Part shown: positions 12,001 through 22,757 of the stretch, one piece after another
How the letters are laid out: the number at the start of each line of letters is the position of its first letter
How positions within the stretch are numbered: position 1 is the first letter of the stretch
DNA from: Enoplosus armatus
Lineage: Eukaryota > Chordata > Actinopteri > Centrarchiformes > Enoplosidae
Assembly (NCBI RefSeq): GCF_043641665.1
Contig: NC_092198.1
Span: forward strand, 1,837,001 to 1,901,000
Direction: 5' to 3'
Length of the DNA: 64,000 nt
Translations under genes and position numbers: made by a program
Notes under the pieces: generated by a model
The model's database searches: none
Seen by the model: only the letters and a program-made list of their open reading frames with translations
What the model was told of the DNA's origin: nothing

Positions 12001-12609
12001 CTCGCAGAGACCAACCTGACTCAGGTTCAGAGGTGAAGTATTTGACTCCTGGTATATTTGACATTGTCCTCACGTCATTACAGTCGGTGAGCTGGATTTT
12101 TAATAGAAACAACAAGCGCTCGGGAGCAGAAAGCTCGTCCAGGTTTCGGGGTAGTGGAGGTAAACAGCTGGCTCCTCTTCCTGCAGTTGTGTTTATGAGT
12201 TTTAGTTTACAGCTCATATAGGATTATACAGCAGCTCTAATAAATGTTAATATTAAACAAACAGGGAGCATTTAATGGCCGTGTATTTTGTCCATTATCA
12301 TTTACGGCCCCCGTCATAATCTGAGGGAGGGCCGACAGACGTCTCACATTCCTGCGTGGTCACAACACCGAGACTGTGAGACTGTAAATGGACGTGACAA
12401 ACTGCAGGTAAACACTGCCCGTTTTACTTCCCCATAAAAAGCTTTTTTCAGTCAAAAGTTTTACTCTCCATGAAGAGAAACTGGCAGATCGACTGCTCCT
12501 GCTGGAGAGTTGGTTCATGTTGTGTCACCCACTAAACATAAAGGTCAATACGAATAAGTTTCACAAACAGAGTGATTCACGGCGGCATTAAATTAGGTAA
12601 TGTGTGTTT
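9011..12609. other. Intergenic, no gene recognised
   Basis: Single-copy-looking sequence with an 11-base G run (9450-9460) and a short GGATCT array near 9637-9663. Open frames here are short, lack domains and lack paired splice sites. Confidence 0.55.
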
Positions 12610-12725
12610 CACCATCTGAGGATGGGAAATATTGACTGAATATCTCAAAAACTATTAAATGTATAATGGACTTTGGTACAGATGTTCCTGTTCCCCAGAG
12701 GGTGAACCATAAAGACGTTACATCT
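12610..12725 (+). repeat. Fragment of the 'ATATCTCAACAACTATTGG' dispersed family
   Basis: The series tgaatatctcaaaaactatt, gactttggtacagatgttcctg and ccccagagggtgaacc follows in order the middle of a widespread teleost repeat that is better preserved at 42.65-43.02 kb (same orientation) and 27.43-27.68 kb (opposite). Confidence 0.6.
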
Positions 12726-13888
12726 CGCACTGCACATCAGTTCAATTTCAACTAATCAAATAACTGACGTCCAAAACCCAAAGATACTCCGTTTGCAATG
12801 ATTTAAAACTCAGATCCTCACACTCGAGAGGCTGCAACCACAGAATGTTTGGAGATTTAGTTTGAAAAATGTTGATTATATGGTGAGAGAAAAGGTTCAG
12901 GGTCAGAGGTCGCCTGTCCTCCTGCTGCTGCCTCTGCAAACGGACTGAAAAACAGCCGAGACACAGACGCGCTGACGATGACTGACTGAGAGAGCCATTT
13001 CCCCTCTGATTAGTGAGCAGTGGAAAACACCCTCCTGAGCCCAAAGATCATTAGTGAATCACCCCTCCAAAATAAAATAAAAAACACACTTGGCTCACAG
13101 CCCTCTCTGACTTCACGGCCACTGGCAGCTGGCTCCTGGAAAACCTGGATATCACAAAGTGTGAGCAGCACGGGTCTGATCTGACGGGGAGATCAATCTT
13201 CATTATGTATTTATACAACAGAACAAGCTGACCTTCACATCCTACAGACACATTATCGTTATTTTAATATTCTCTCTCCTTTGAGCTCTATTTGATCTCC
13301 GCCAGCTACGGTTCCTCCAGACTCTGTAAGAACCTGGGGAGGAGTAAAGTCCGCCTTTCTAAGATTTACTGAGACGTAGACTCAATCTGGGACAGATGGC
13401 ACATATGTTCTAGTCCTGTCCCTCTTCAGAAACCTGGACGCTGGACGTTTATGAATCAAGACTGAAGAAGGAGGAGATCACGAGTGGAAGACTAAAGGCA
13501 TAACAAGAAAGAAAAGTCACGCCAAAGATTCAGCCAAATGTTTCCCAAATATCCCAGCACTTGGAAAATCCTTAGGTTTTAGTACTCTGGGTTCAAACAG
13601 AGAAAAGCAGAGTCATGTCAGTCCTGCTGGTTCCCAGAGTCACAGACTATAAAAGTCATGTGCTCGCCGTGAGAAGTGGGTCAGTGGTGGGAGGCCACTC
13701 TGGGTCAGACCTGCAACACTGATGTGGTTCAGGTCTGAAAAGTCACGGTCGGCGTGTGGAGGAGGCGTTACATCACTCAGCAGATGTTCTTGGTTTCGGT
13801 CCAAGTCGCTGTCTCAGCCTGCAGCCACTGCAGAGCTGCGGCTCACTTTCAGCGGTTTGGAGCAGCTCGTAGATTCTGTTAGATCACC
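12726..13888. other. Intergenic, no gene recognised
   Basis: No exon or repeat recognised. The last part (from about 13700) may be diverged sequence upstream of the LINE relic. Confidence 0.5.
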
Positions 13889-14260
13889 GTCTCAGACCCT
13901 GATCCACTGTACATCAACGGGGACTGCCTACCTTCAGGTTCCTGGGTCACCACTGAAGGTCTCTCCTGGACTACCAGCACCACCGCAGCAGTGTCCTTCT
14001 ACCGCGGAGTGTGCCAGCGTACTGTATCCCACCCTGGACCTCGTCTACTGGACCCGCTGCCCTCTCGACCCATACGAGAGCCGAGCACTGACACCGACAG
14101 TCTGGGAGCTGTGAGGCTGTCGGCACTGCAACACTTACAGCACAGCACAGACGTCTACAATCCAACTGCACTTTGCATGAGAACATCCTGAACTGCACTA
14201 CTTGTACGGAGGGCCACTGCAAATGTGCAATATCTTCACATTATCAAGAGTTCGATGTAG
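13889..14260 (+). mobile_element. Degenerate L2/Rex-like LINE fragment
   Basis: Frame-shifted remnants of the end of a reverse-transcriptase ORF can be read: PLYINGDC near 13908, then TTEGLSWTTSTTAAV near 13950-13994, and SFYRGV directly after. In L2/Rex-type elements the order is INGxxVExVxSFKFLG, then TxxLxWxxNTxxVVKKAQQR, then FYRxxIES, so parts are missing. A tail with tgcactttgc and tgcaatatcttcacattat resembles the 3' UTR of these elements. It is a dead copy with no intact frame. The family name is by analogy with the better copy at 53.66 kb. Confidence 0.5.
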
Positions 14261-15700
14261 ACCGGCTCTGTATGAGTTATCGTCTCTTATATCTGATTTA
14301 TATCTGTCCGACTGCAATGAAAGGAAATCTATTCTTTTCTCTTCTGTTTCCAGGTTCTAGACTCTGTTTTCACTTACACTGCTGCCTGATCACCACCTCT
14401 CTGCTCTTGTGTGTCATCACAGTCTTTCTGAGGAGCTATTTAGGTGATTAATGAGCTTCTTTTCTACCGTTCGCGGGCTATTAGTGATGATTCAGGCTCA
14501 CTGGTGACAAAGCTACAGCTCCGTCCAGTGAGCTGGTAGATATTACCTCAGGCGATCAGGATGTGCTGGCCCGTATCGGCTGTGTTCTGCAGTGACCGAC
14601 AGAATCTAAAGTTTCGATGCTGGAATACTAAAAGAGTTTTATTGCGTTGTATTCTCAGGCCCGGGGGCCCACTCTCAGCGCCTTGTGTACGTTTAGTTGC
14701 CATGCATAGTGTGAGAGAAAACAACAACAGAGTGGCTTCTCTATCATCCCCATTTCCTCTCCTGAACTCGCTGCCAAGAGCAAACAGCCGACCTCCCGGG
14801 AGGGGCCGGCTGCTGAGTCCCTGCAGAGGGAGCTGACGGAGTCCAGAGCGACCGTCTGACGGGGGGCAGCACCTCGCAACCTCCTGAGACTCCAGCTGCA
14901 TCGTGGACCCGCCGAGGCCTTCTGCTTTACTTCATTTCAAAAGAACAATCCTCATTAATGGTAATAATTAGGCCCCTACAGTTATGGTGCTGCATGGATA
15001 ACACAACTAGCGCTGAAACAATTAACAAAACTAATAAATCTCCATCTTTTAATTCCTTTGATTATTGCATTGTTTAAGTCATGCGTCAATATTCTCTCAT
15101 CCGAGCTTCTTAAATATAAAGATTTGCAGTTTTTCTCTGTTTCATGACATTGTAAACTGAACAGTTTCATCATGATCAATCAAATTTGAATCTCTAATGA
15201 GAATAATTGTTGGGTGAAGCCCGAAACAAAATAAGTGGCTGGTACTTTTAGTACCAGGCCAAATGTTTTTTTTGGCGATATGTCCGAACCTGCTGCAACA
15301 TACTGCTAGAAACTTTATTCAAGCATCAAACAGCTCCTCACAGTTTAAACTTTAACTCAACTTCTTCAGAAATGACTGTTTAGGTTTTGTGATTTTAAAA
15401 CTCCTAAGCAACACCTTAGGAAGTAATTAGCACTAAACGAGTAACTTTTGGTAGCAAACACACACTTTTCTTCAGAAACTTTTATATTTGTATGCATTTG
15501 ATATATTTTTGAGTTATAAAATACAGGAAATATATTAACTAAAGTGTGCCACGGTCAATTTCACATCACAACAACAAAAATCCTCAACTGCTGAGTAACA
15601 ACAGAACTTTAGGACATGCAAAAGTGTCCAGAAAAGGTGGAGAAACAACACAATGTACAATATAATATTAAAGGCAGCTACAACTAACACACGTAGCACA
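14261..15700. other. Intergenic, no gene recognised
   Basis: No exon or repeat recognised, apart from a short palindrome ggtacttttagtacc at 15240-15254. Confidence 0.55.
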
Positions 15701-15702
15701 TA

Positions 15703-15919
15703 CAGTGCATCCGGAAAGTATTCACGGCGCTTCACTTTTTCCACATTTTGTTATGTTACACCCTTATTCCAAAATGGATTAAATTAATTTTTTTCCTCAA
15801 AATTCTACACACAACACCCCATAATGACAATGTGAAAAAAGTTTTTTTGAATTTTTTGCAAATTTATTAAAAATAAAAAACTAAGAAATCACATGTACAT
15901 AAGTATTCACAGCCTTTGC
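15703..15919 (+). repeat. Left inverted repeat of the Tc1 element (IR/DR)
   Basis: Pairs with 17122-17335. The outer direct repeat starts near 15713 (ggaaagtattcacggcgctt) and the inner one near 15897 (acataagtattcacagcctt). Differences from the right end include CACGGCG versus CACAGCG and a T-tract length change near 15840. Confidence 0.93.
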
Positions 15920-16080
15920 CATGAAGCTCAAAATTGAGCTCAGGTGCATCCTGTTTCCACTGATCATCCTTGAGATGTTTCTGCAGCTTAATTGGAGTCC
16001 ACCTGTGGTAAATTCAGTTGATTGGACATGATTTGGAAAGGCACACACCTGTCTATATAAGGTCCCACAGTTGACAGTGC

Positions 16081-17121
16081 ATGTCAGAGCACAAACCAAG
16101 CACGAAGTCAAAGGAATTGTCTGTAGACCTCCGAGACAGGATTGTCTCGAGGCACAAATCTGGGGAAGGTTACAGAAAAATTTCTGCTGCTTTGAAGGTC
16201 CCAATGAGCACAGTGGCCTCCATCATCCGTAAGTGGAAGAAGTTCGGAACCACCAGGACTCTTCCTAGAGCTGGCCGGCCATCTAAACTGAGTAATCGGG
16301 GGAGAAGGGCCTTAGTCAGGGAGGTGACCAAGAACCCGACGGTCACTCTGTCAGAGCTCCAGAGTTCCTCTGTGGAGAGAGGAGAACCTTCCAGAAGGAC
16401 AACCATCTCTGCAGCAATCCACCAATCAGGCCTGTATGGTAGAGTGGCCAGACGGAAGCCACTCCTTAGTAAAAGGCACATAGCAGCCCGCCTGGAGTTT
16501 GCCAAAAGGCACCTGAAGGACTCTCAGACCATGAGAAACAAAATTCTCTGGTCTGATGAGACAAAGATTGAACTCTTTGGTGTGAATGCCAGGCGTCACG
16601 TTTGGAGGAAACCAGGCACCGCTCATCACCAGGCCAATACCATCCCTACAGTGAAGCATGGTGGTGGCAGCATCATGCTGTGGGGATGTTTTTCAGCGGC
16701 AGGAACTGGGAGACTAGTCAGGATAGAGGGAAAGATGAATGCAGCAAAGTACAGAGACATCCTGGATGAAAACCTGCTCCAGAGCGCTCTTGACCTCAGA
16801 CTGGGGCGACGGTTTATCTTTCAGCAGGACAACGACCCTAAGCACACAGCCAAGATATCAAAGGAGTGGCTTCAGGACAACTCTGTGAATGTCCTTGAGT
16901 GGCCCAGCCAGAGCCCAGACTTGAATCCGATTGAACATCTCTGGAGAGATCTGAAAATGGTTGTGCACCGACGCTTCCCATCCAACCTGATGGAGCTTGA
17001 GAGGTGCTGCAAAGAGGAATGGGTGAAACTGCCCAAAGATAGGTGTGCCAAGCTTGTGGCATCATATTCAAAAAGACTTGAGGCTGTAATTGCTGCCAAA
17101 GGTGCATCAACAAAGTATTGA
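16081..17121 (+). CDS. Tc1/mariner transposase, DD34E, full length
   Basis: 346 residues with ATG start and TGA stop and no frameshift or internal stop; Tc1 transposases are usually about 340 residues. An N-terminal paired-like helix-turn-helix region covers roughly residues 12-115 (DLRDRIVSRHKSGEGYRKIS; RKWKKFGTTRT), with an AT-hook-like RAGRPSK at 63-69 between its two halves. The catalytic triad is visible: D159 in LWSDETKIELFG, D250 in QQDNDPKHTA and E285 in NPIEHLW, with 34 residues between the last two. The glycine-rich box GGGSIMLWGCFS is at 194-205. It would bind the inverted repeats and carry out cut-and-paste transposition in the nucleus. The right inverted repeat begins at the base after the stop codon. 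All signature residues are present, so the gene may be functional, though activity cannot be judged from sequence. Confidence 0.96.
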   Translation: MSEHKPSTKSKELSVDLRDRIVSRHKSGEGYRKISAALKVPMSTVASIIRKWKKFGTTRTLPRAGRPSKLSNRGRRALVREVTKNPTVTLSELQSSSVERGEPSRRTTISAAIHQSGLYGRVARRKPLLSKRHIAARLEFAKRHLKDSQTMRNKILWSDETKIELFGVNARRHVWRKPGTAHHQANTIPTVKHGGGSIMLWGCFSAAGTGRLVRIEGKMNAAKYRDILDENLLQSALDLRLGRRFIFQQDNDPKHTAKISKEWLQDNSVNVLEWPSQSPDLNPIEHLWRDLKMVVHRRFPSNLMELERCCKEEWVKLPKDRCAKLVASYSKRLEAVIAAKGASTKY

Positions 17122-17335
17122 GCAAAGGCTGTGAATACTTATGTACATGTGATTTCTCAGGTTTTTTATTTTTAATAAATTTGCAAAAATCTCAAACTTT
17201 TTTCACGTTGTCATTATGGGGTGTTGTGTGTAGAATTTTGAGGAAAAAAATGAATTTAATCCATTTTGGTATAAGGCTGCAACATAACAAAATGTGGAAA
17301 AAGTGAAGCGCTGTGAATACTTTCCGGATGCACTG
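17122..17335 (-). repeat. Right inverted repeat of the Tc1 element (IR/DR)
   Basis: Reverse complement of 15703-15919 with about a dozen differences, including a few bases lost in the T-rich segment. It contains the inner direct repeat at 17122-17145 and the outer one near 17308-17326. Confidence 0.93.
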
Positions 17336-17337
17336 TA

Positions 17338-20300
17338 AAGCCTGACATGTGCACCCGCAGCAGCCTGCACAGCTTGAAGCAAGGACATACAAAACAGGAT
17401 GTACTTCGCAATCAGGGATTTAAAAACAGAAACATACATGTTCTCTATTGGACAATCATTCCCTGTTCACTCTCTGATTTGTATCCTTGAGTCAAGCAGA
17501 CAAACTGTATTTGCATGTATACAAGCTTGTTATCCGTCCTGCTTCACAACTGATTGAAGTGGAAAACCTTTGAGTTGCGAAACATAATCTGCAACATTTT
17601 CATCTAAATACAAGAGACAAACAGACGTAAACACCACGTAAAAAGACACGCACTGTTACAACAGTGGGTCGCACCAGGTTCAACACCAGTTATCAGTATT
17701 ATTAGCGGCATAAATAGTTATAGCAATCTGACAGACTGCACGTCCAAACAGCAAACAGGTGCTTCAGTCAAGAAGACCGCGAAATGAATGTCAAGAGACA
17801 TGACAACATCTGCCAAACCAAATATTTGTCATTTTTGGCACAAAAATCATCAAATTTAAAGAAAAAAAAACTATTGGCAGAACATTTCATCATCAACATT
17901 ATCTCCGAAGAAAGTCCAGATTGGTGACACTCTCCGATATTTACGCGCTCTTCTTGTGTATTTGTGTTTGTTTATCCTGCTGGACACACCTGGGACCGGG
18001 TCTGTCTCTCTGTCAGTTATAAATAACGACCAAATGATTAAAGAGTCTGATTAAAGAGAGGTTGCATGCAGATATCAAATCTGCCTTTTGTTCTGACAAC
18101 CTTGACTGCTGGACACTTCTCACACCAGTGGGATAGGATTGTCATTTGGAGCGATGCAGGAGTCGCAGTAAATGCCAGATGTTGCACTTCCTCCAGGATG
18201 ATGGGCCGTGTTCAGATGCCTCCTATTGTCTTTTTATCCCACTGAAAAACTAAAGCTGCAGCTGAAACAACGTGAAACAAACATTCACCCAACGTCTGAG
18301 CCGAAATCAGAACAAAGAGGAGCGTTGCGCCAACATGTAACTGAGACAGTAGATTCACCCCGTTGACCCAAATAGAAACTGGTGTCAGTGATGGGAACTA
18401 AGGCGGGGGTGTGCTCCAGACAAATGAGTTTGTGCAATATGTTGTTCGACCTCGTCTGAAGGCAAAGGTCACAGGGTGAACAGCCGGCCCCCACTGAGGA
18501 GGACAAGATGCTACAAACAATACAGAGCAAAACATAAGAAAACACTATTCATTTAGATGGAGTGAGAGGGATGAATTTAAAAGTCTATATTATCATATTA
18601 GCTACGCCCCAACGTCCTGGAGTAATAACAAGCTGAGGTGAATGTTGTCCTTTACTTCTTATCTGCAATATCTACCTGGTCAGCATTACTTCGCCCAACA
18701 TCACTCATTATGATTATATTGATATCATTGATGCTTTTATTGCTGTTGACTCCAAATCTGTGCATCAAAGTGCAAAAGGGTATTTTAAAGTTTTATTGTA
18801 TTATAACCCTAGAGGATTACATTCCCTCCACATCCTTCCAGACCCTCGTTGTTTCACAGTTCCTGTACCTGCCGTGACTTTCTGGACACATGTTCGGACT
18901 TATTAGTTCAGCATGTTGACGTGTTGAAATAAATTGTGCTCTGCTGTTGTTTACACAGCAGCTAAACATGTTGGCTCAGCAGCATGTGGGAGCGCTGGCT
19001 GTGAGCTGTCAGCAGAGGGGCACAGTGCTGGCTCACATGACCCGTGTTGATATGGACTCAAACACCATGTGGACACCTGTGTGATACCTAACACACAAAC
19101 ACACACTCACATACACAAAGACACATAACAACATGCCAGGTTTGAACAAATAGAGACAGACGGCACATGTTTGTACTGCAGTGCTTGTAAATATGTTTAA
19201 TCAACCTGTCTTGGCTTCTTATGTTTAATTTAGTTCATTCCTACATTTCCCAGAAGCCCATGGCAAACCACTGACTCATATGTTGCCTTCAAGTGGTTTA
19301 GTGTTTACCAGGAGAGTCAGTTTCATCGACCCACTGATGTGGTATACGCAACTTTGTGAGAGAAAAACTTCTGAAAGCGCAGATATCACAAGTGGCAGCA
19401 TTATTAAGAACATGTCTGAGCCAATGGAAGAAAAATGTTTTCATTAATTACTATTAAGTTAGCTTTTTTTGCTCCTATAATGGCACTAAAATGCAGAAGA
19501 GAAAATGGCTGAGAACTGCAGTTTTAAGCATCATGTTAAAGGGAACACTAGCATTAAAAACACCTAGCTAGTATTTTAGCCGTTAGCTCGCCAGCCACAG
19601 CAGCTTGCCACCTAGCCCTGCACCTCCACCTAGTCACTACGTCAGCGAGCCTCAAGCACCACCTATTTCATGAAGACACCAGATTAATGTCGCTGTGTCG
19701 GGTTGTGCTCCGAAGCCTACAACCTTTACAGACAAGAAGCAGCAAACTGGCTCTGAAACTTTTAAACTCCAACTAAGTTTCATAAGGCTAAACAAAGTTG
19801 TGACCGCTTGAGTGATTAACATCCTTCAGAAACGATTAGTGCTTAAGTAGGCGATGTGTGAACATCCTGCTGGCCTTTCATAAACGTCGCTCTCAGGGTG
19901 ACATTTGTGAGGCTGCATGCCGTTTTACTAGCTACACGCTGCACTTGTGACTTTTATTGGCCAAAACGGGCAGAAAAAAAACAACTTTCACTCCACGCAA
20001 CAAGGACTTCAGCCAAATGTACATGCATGTATGTATATATGTGGGCCTACAACTCTAACTCTGATTCAAGAAGTCATTTATTTGCTTTAATGCTGCAGGG
20101 AGGCCCAGTCGGGTGGGGTTGACCACGACTCACAGGGTTAGGTGAAGTGACAATTGCAGAAAATTTTAAGTGGGTTAAATTGACCTTGAAATGCTTTGCT
20201 GTGGTTGTCTGAATCCTTTTAGCTCGAGCTGTAGCGGAGACATGAACTGAAGTGTGGCTCCAACTCAGAAAAGCAGCAGTGAAAAATCAGAAAAGTTTCC

Positions 20301-21094
20301 CTCAGCTTAAAAGGACCTTTGTCAGGATTATCAGCACCAACTACCAGAGCTTCTGCAGCACACACCACGAGCACCTTCAAATCCAACACAACACAAATAC
20401 AAAATTGGGAAAATTACAAAGTGATTCAATTAAATTAATGATTGTGTTTGTGTTGACAGCAGCAACACTAGAACAGCACAGTGCATTTCAGCAGTTTCAC
20501 CTCCATAAAATCAAGACACAGAGCATTTGAGCATCTCCATGACATCAACATCTAGCTAGCTAGCTAGCTAGCTAAACAGGAAGTGAACAGACAGCCTGTA
20601 GCCACGGCGGGCCATTTAAACATCAGTAAAACAGCCACAGATCTAACAGAGACACAACAGATAACTTGTATTTGACTCACGGTGTTTTTTTTCTCCTTCC
20701 TTCATGGAGGTGAACTGCTCCTTATCCATATATCGTTAGCTAACCGTTATTTTCTCAGGATATCCTCGCTAGCTTGGTGCAGTTTGGTGCTGTGTCAAAA
20801 CGCGACTGACTTAACTTAACTAGCAGTTGTTTTCCAGAGAACTAGAGAGAGTATCACAGTTTCGATGTGGCGTTACAGTGACCACAGCTAATTGTTGTAC
20901 TATATTTTAACTATTTTTTTAATCAAAGGATGTCACCTGGCTTCCCTTCGGTACGCTCGGTATGATTTCCTCTACTGAATGAGTGCAATACCACATCTCA
21001 CCACTAAAGCCAATACACACCAAACGAGGGGGGCGCTGTTTCACCAATTTGGAGAGACACAATGTAAACCGAAAAAACTAATACCACACTTTGA
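17338..21094. other. Intergenic, no gene recognised
   Basis: Contains a tetranucleotide array (20552-20574), a ZNF143-like word cctacatttcccagaa (19240-19255) and otherwise unremarkable sequence. The cysteine-rich antisense frame at 18285-18545 has no ATG and was not accepted. Confidence 0.55.
20552..20574. repeat. (TAGC)n microsatellite
   Basis: Five to six uninterrupted TAGC units, self-complementary in AGCT/CTAG words. A shorter array of the same kind lies at 62420-62434. Confidence 0.9.
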
Positions 21095-21200
21095 AAATAC
21101 CCCTCTAGTAAAAGTCCTGCATTCAAAACCTTAATTAAGTACTTAAGTAAAAGTATGTAAGTATTATCAGAAAAATTTACTGAAAAATGTATTATTAATT
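21095..21200 (+). repeat. Fragment of the 'AAGTACTCAGATC' element
   Basis: The words tagtaaaagtcctgcattcaaaacc and taagtacttaagtaaaagtat match the interior of the teleost element described at 7660-8090. Confidence 0.65.
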
Positions 21201-21659
21201 CAATAACCTGTTTAGTTTCAATGATGGTCACATCTGGAGGTCTTCATAGGAGAATATTATAATTACTCATTGTAAACTGTAAATCAAAATATAGATGTTT
21301 TTTTCCTCCATAACAACATGTATCAGTTTCAGCCCTGTAAAGTCTGCAGATCTTCATCTCAAGCTGCCTCAACAAACTCCAGCAAACAGATGAGGTGAAA
21401 CCCCGGGCAGAAAAAGTTCACACCAAACTTGCTGTTGCTCTTAAATCTGTTTGCTGTGGCCTCAAGGGAATATCTGAAGGTGACCAAGGCCAACATGTGA
21501 GAATTGTTTTTATCAAGTCAAAGCTTTTGGATTGTGGGGCTGGACAGTAAGAAGACATTGTTTCAAGAGGTTTTAGTCTGTAAATCAAACTGAAACGTTT
21601 CCTCTTTCCCAGTGGAAATGACAGCGACAGTTAGTTTTAATAATGAAGGTGTCCTTGGG

Positions 21660-21773
21660 GCATATTCATGAAACATAGGGGAGCATTTAGCAGCTAAAGA
21701 GCCAGATGTTTCCCTCAGCAGTTGGTGAAGCCCAAACCAGAGCTCAAAGGAGAGAGAATATTTGACTTATTCA

Positions 21774-21808
<35 letters not shown>

Positions 21809-21865
21809 TCATCAGGTGGACACAAACATGACTCCAAATAATGATGATGCTGTAGGTCTTGTTTT
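21660..21865 (+). repeat. Copy of the 'AGCCAGATGTTTCCCTCAG' dispersed family with an AT expansion
   Basis: It reads ggagcatttagcagctaaag, then agccagatgtttccctcagcag, then catcaggtggacacaaacatg, the order of a common teleost repeat. An (AT)n array (21777-21804) interrupts it. Related copies lie at 43.10 and 8.93 kb. Confidence 0.65.
21777..21804. repeat. (AT)n microsatellite
   Basis: About 14 uninterrupted AT units inside a dispersed repeat copy. Confidence 0.95.
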
Positions 21866-22539
21866 CACAGCTTGTTGCAACTTGACTTACAGTGTACAAA
21901 GTGCTTCCTCTGGGACCTGTGAACTTGGCCTTCGGTGTGTGTGAGTTCAATATATAATACAGTAAAGTTTCACTTCATATAAGTATCATCTGTTTATCCA
22001 AGCTGTATATCACACAGTCCAGTTGCAGTGATGATTTATGATCTCTGTGCATCCAGCAGGCATCTCAGCAAGAGCAATGAGCTCATTATGCTTAAATCTG
22101 AGCCTCCTTGGCTCCTGTACAAAGGTGTTGTTATGCTGAAATTAAAGGTATGGCGAAGGTGGCCGGCTACAGCGTGCCAACGAGCCAACAGCTGCTTCAC
22201 ATTGAGGCGGTAAGTGACGCTGATCAAACGAGATGGCCGCAGATCCTCTAACTTTACACTTTGTGCTTCCAAAACGGACATGATGTCAGTGGAAACATTT
22301 ACTTGTTTAATGAATGGGCCTTTCTAACAGGGGATCCCTCCTCCCCTCAGCTGAAGCTGGAGAAATGAAGGCAAAGTCCCATTTGATATGTCGCTGAGGG
22401 ATTCATGAATGTGCAGCAGTGGTGAAAATGTCTTGCTAAATTGTTCTGTTATTTGGAAAGAAGAGTTTGTTGTTTTGTGTCTGAGATACCTGCAGTTCCA
22501 TTATTTACAGCAATAAATACAGGTTTTGATCAGGACATG
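21866..22539. other. Intergenic, no gene recognised
   Basis: No exon, RNA gene or repeat recognised. Confidence 0.5.
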
Positions 22540-22730
22540 ACAGCAAAGAATGTTCAGAAACCAGAATAAGGTGTATCCTGGTTTCTGTCGGAGTACTCCA
22601 GCTAGCATATCCAGGTTTCTCAAAACTGGAATGAGGTCTTATCCAGGTCTATCTATCCAGGTTTAAGAGTGCAACGCATAAAAACCGGATCATAACCAGG
22701 ATAATAGTGCGCCTGTAAACGCACTCACTG
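22540..22730. repeat. Palindromic 'CCAGGATA/CCGGTTT' dispersed element
   Basis: Alternating words such as gaaaccagaataagg, tatcctggtttctg, tatccaggtttctc, aaaaaccggatcataaccaggata and a terminal cctgtaaacgcac occur in both orientations. I recognise this pattern as a common non-autonomous repeat of percomorph fish in which opposing 'AACCAGGATA' words form the ends. No coding capacity. Confidence 0.5.
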
Positions 22731-22744
22731 ATGTAACAATGCCT

Positions 22745-22757
22745 GTTGCTATGGAAC
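22745..22757 (+). promoter_or_regulatory. RFX X-box-like site (GTTGCTATGGAAC)
   Basis: Near match to the RFX consensus GTTGCCATGGCAAC, with one imperfect half-site. A second half-site (CCTAGCAAC) lies at about 22793. Confidence 0.35.

Larger units (their letters stand above)
15703..17335 (+). mobile_element. Complete Tc1/mariner transposon
   Basis: A 1633-bp element flanked by TA on both sides (15701-15702 and 17336-17337), the expected Tc1 target duplication. Both ends read CAGTGCATCCGGAAAGTATT inward. The inverted repeats are long, about 215 bp, and carry an outer and an inner copy of AAGTATTCAC, which is the IR/DR architecture of Sleeping Beauty-type fish elements. One open transposase gene fills the interior. 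By eye the two inverted repeats are about 93-95% identical, so the copy is fairly young. Tc1-like elements are known to have moved horizontally among fishes and lampreys. Confidence 0.96.

Noticed and set aside
16170..17125. Antisense frames over the Tc1 transposase
   Set aside because: Shadows of the DD34E transposase gene.
18285..18545. Antisense cysteine-rich frame resembling a secreted peptide
   Set aside because: Its first codon is GTG, not ATG. The hydrophobic start overlaps a pyrimidine-rich, acceptor-like tract, and no partner exon was found.
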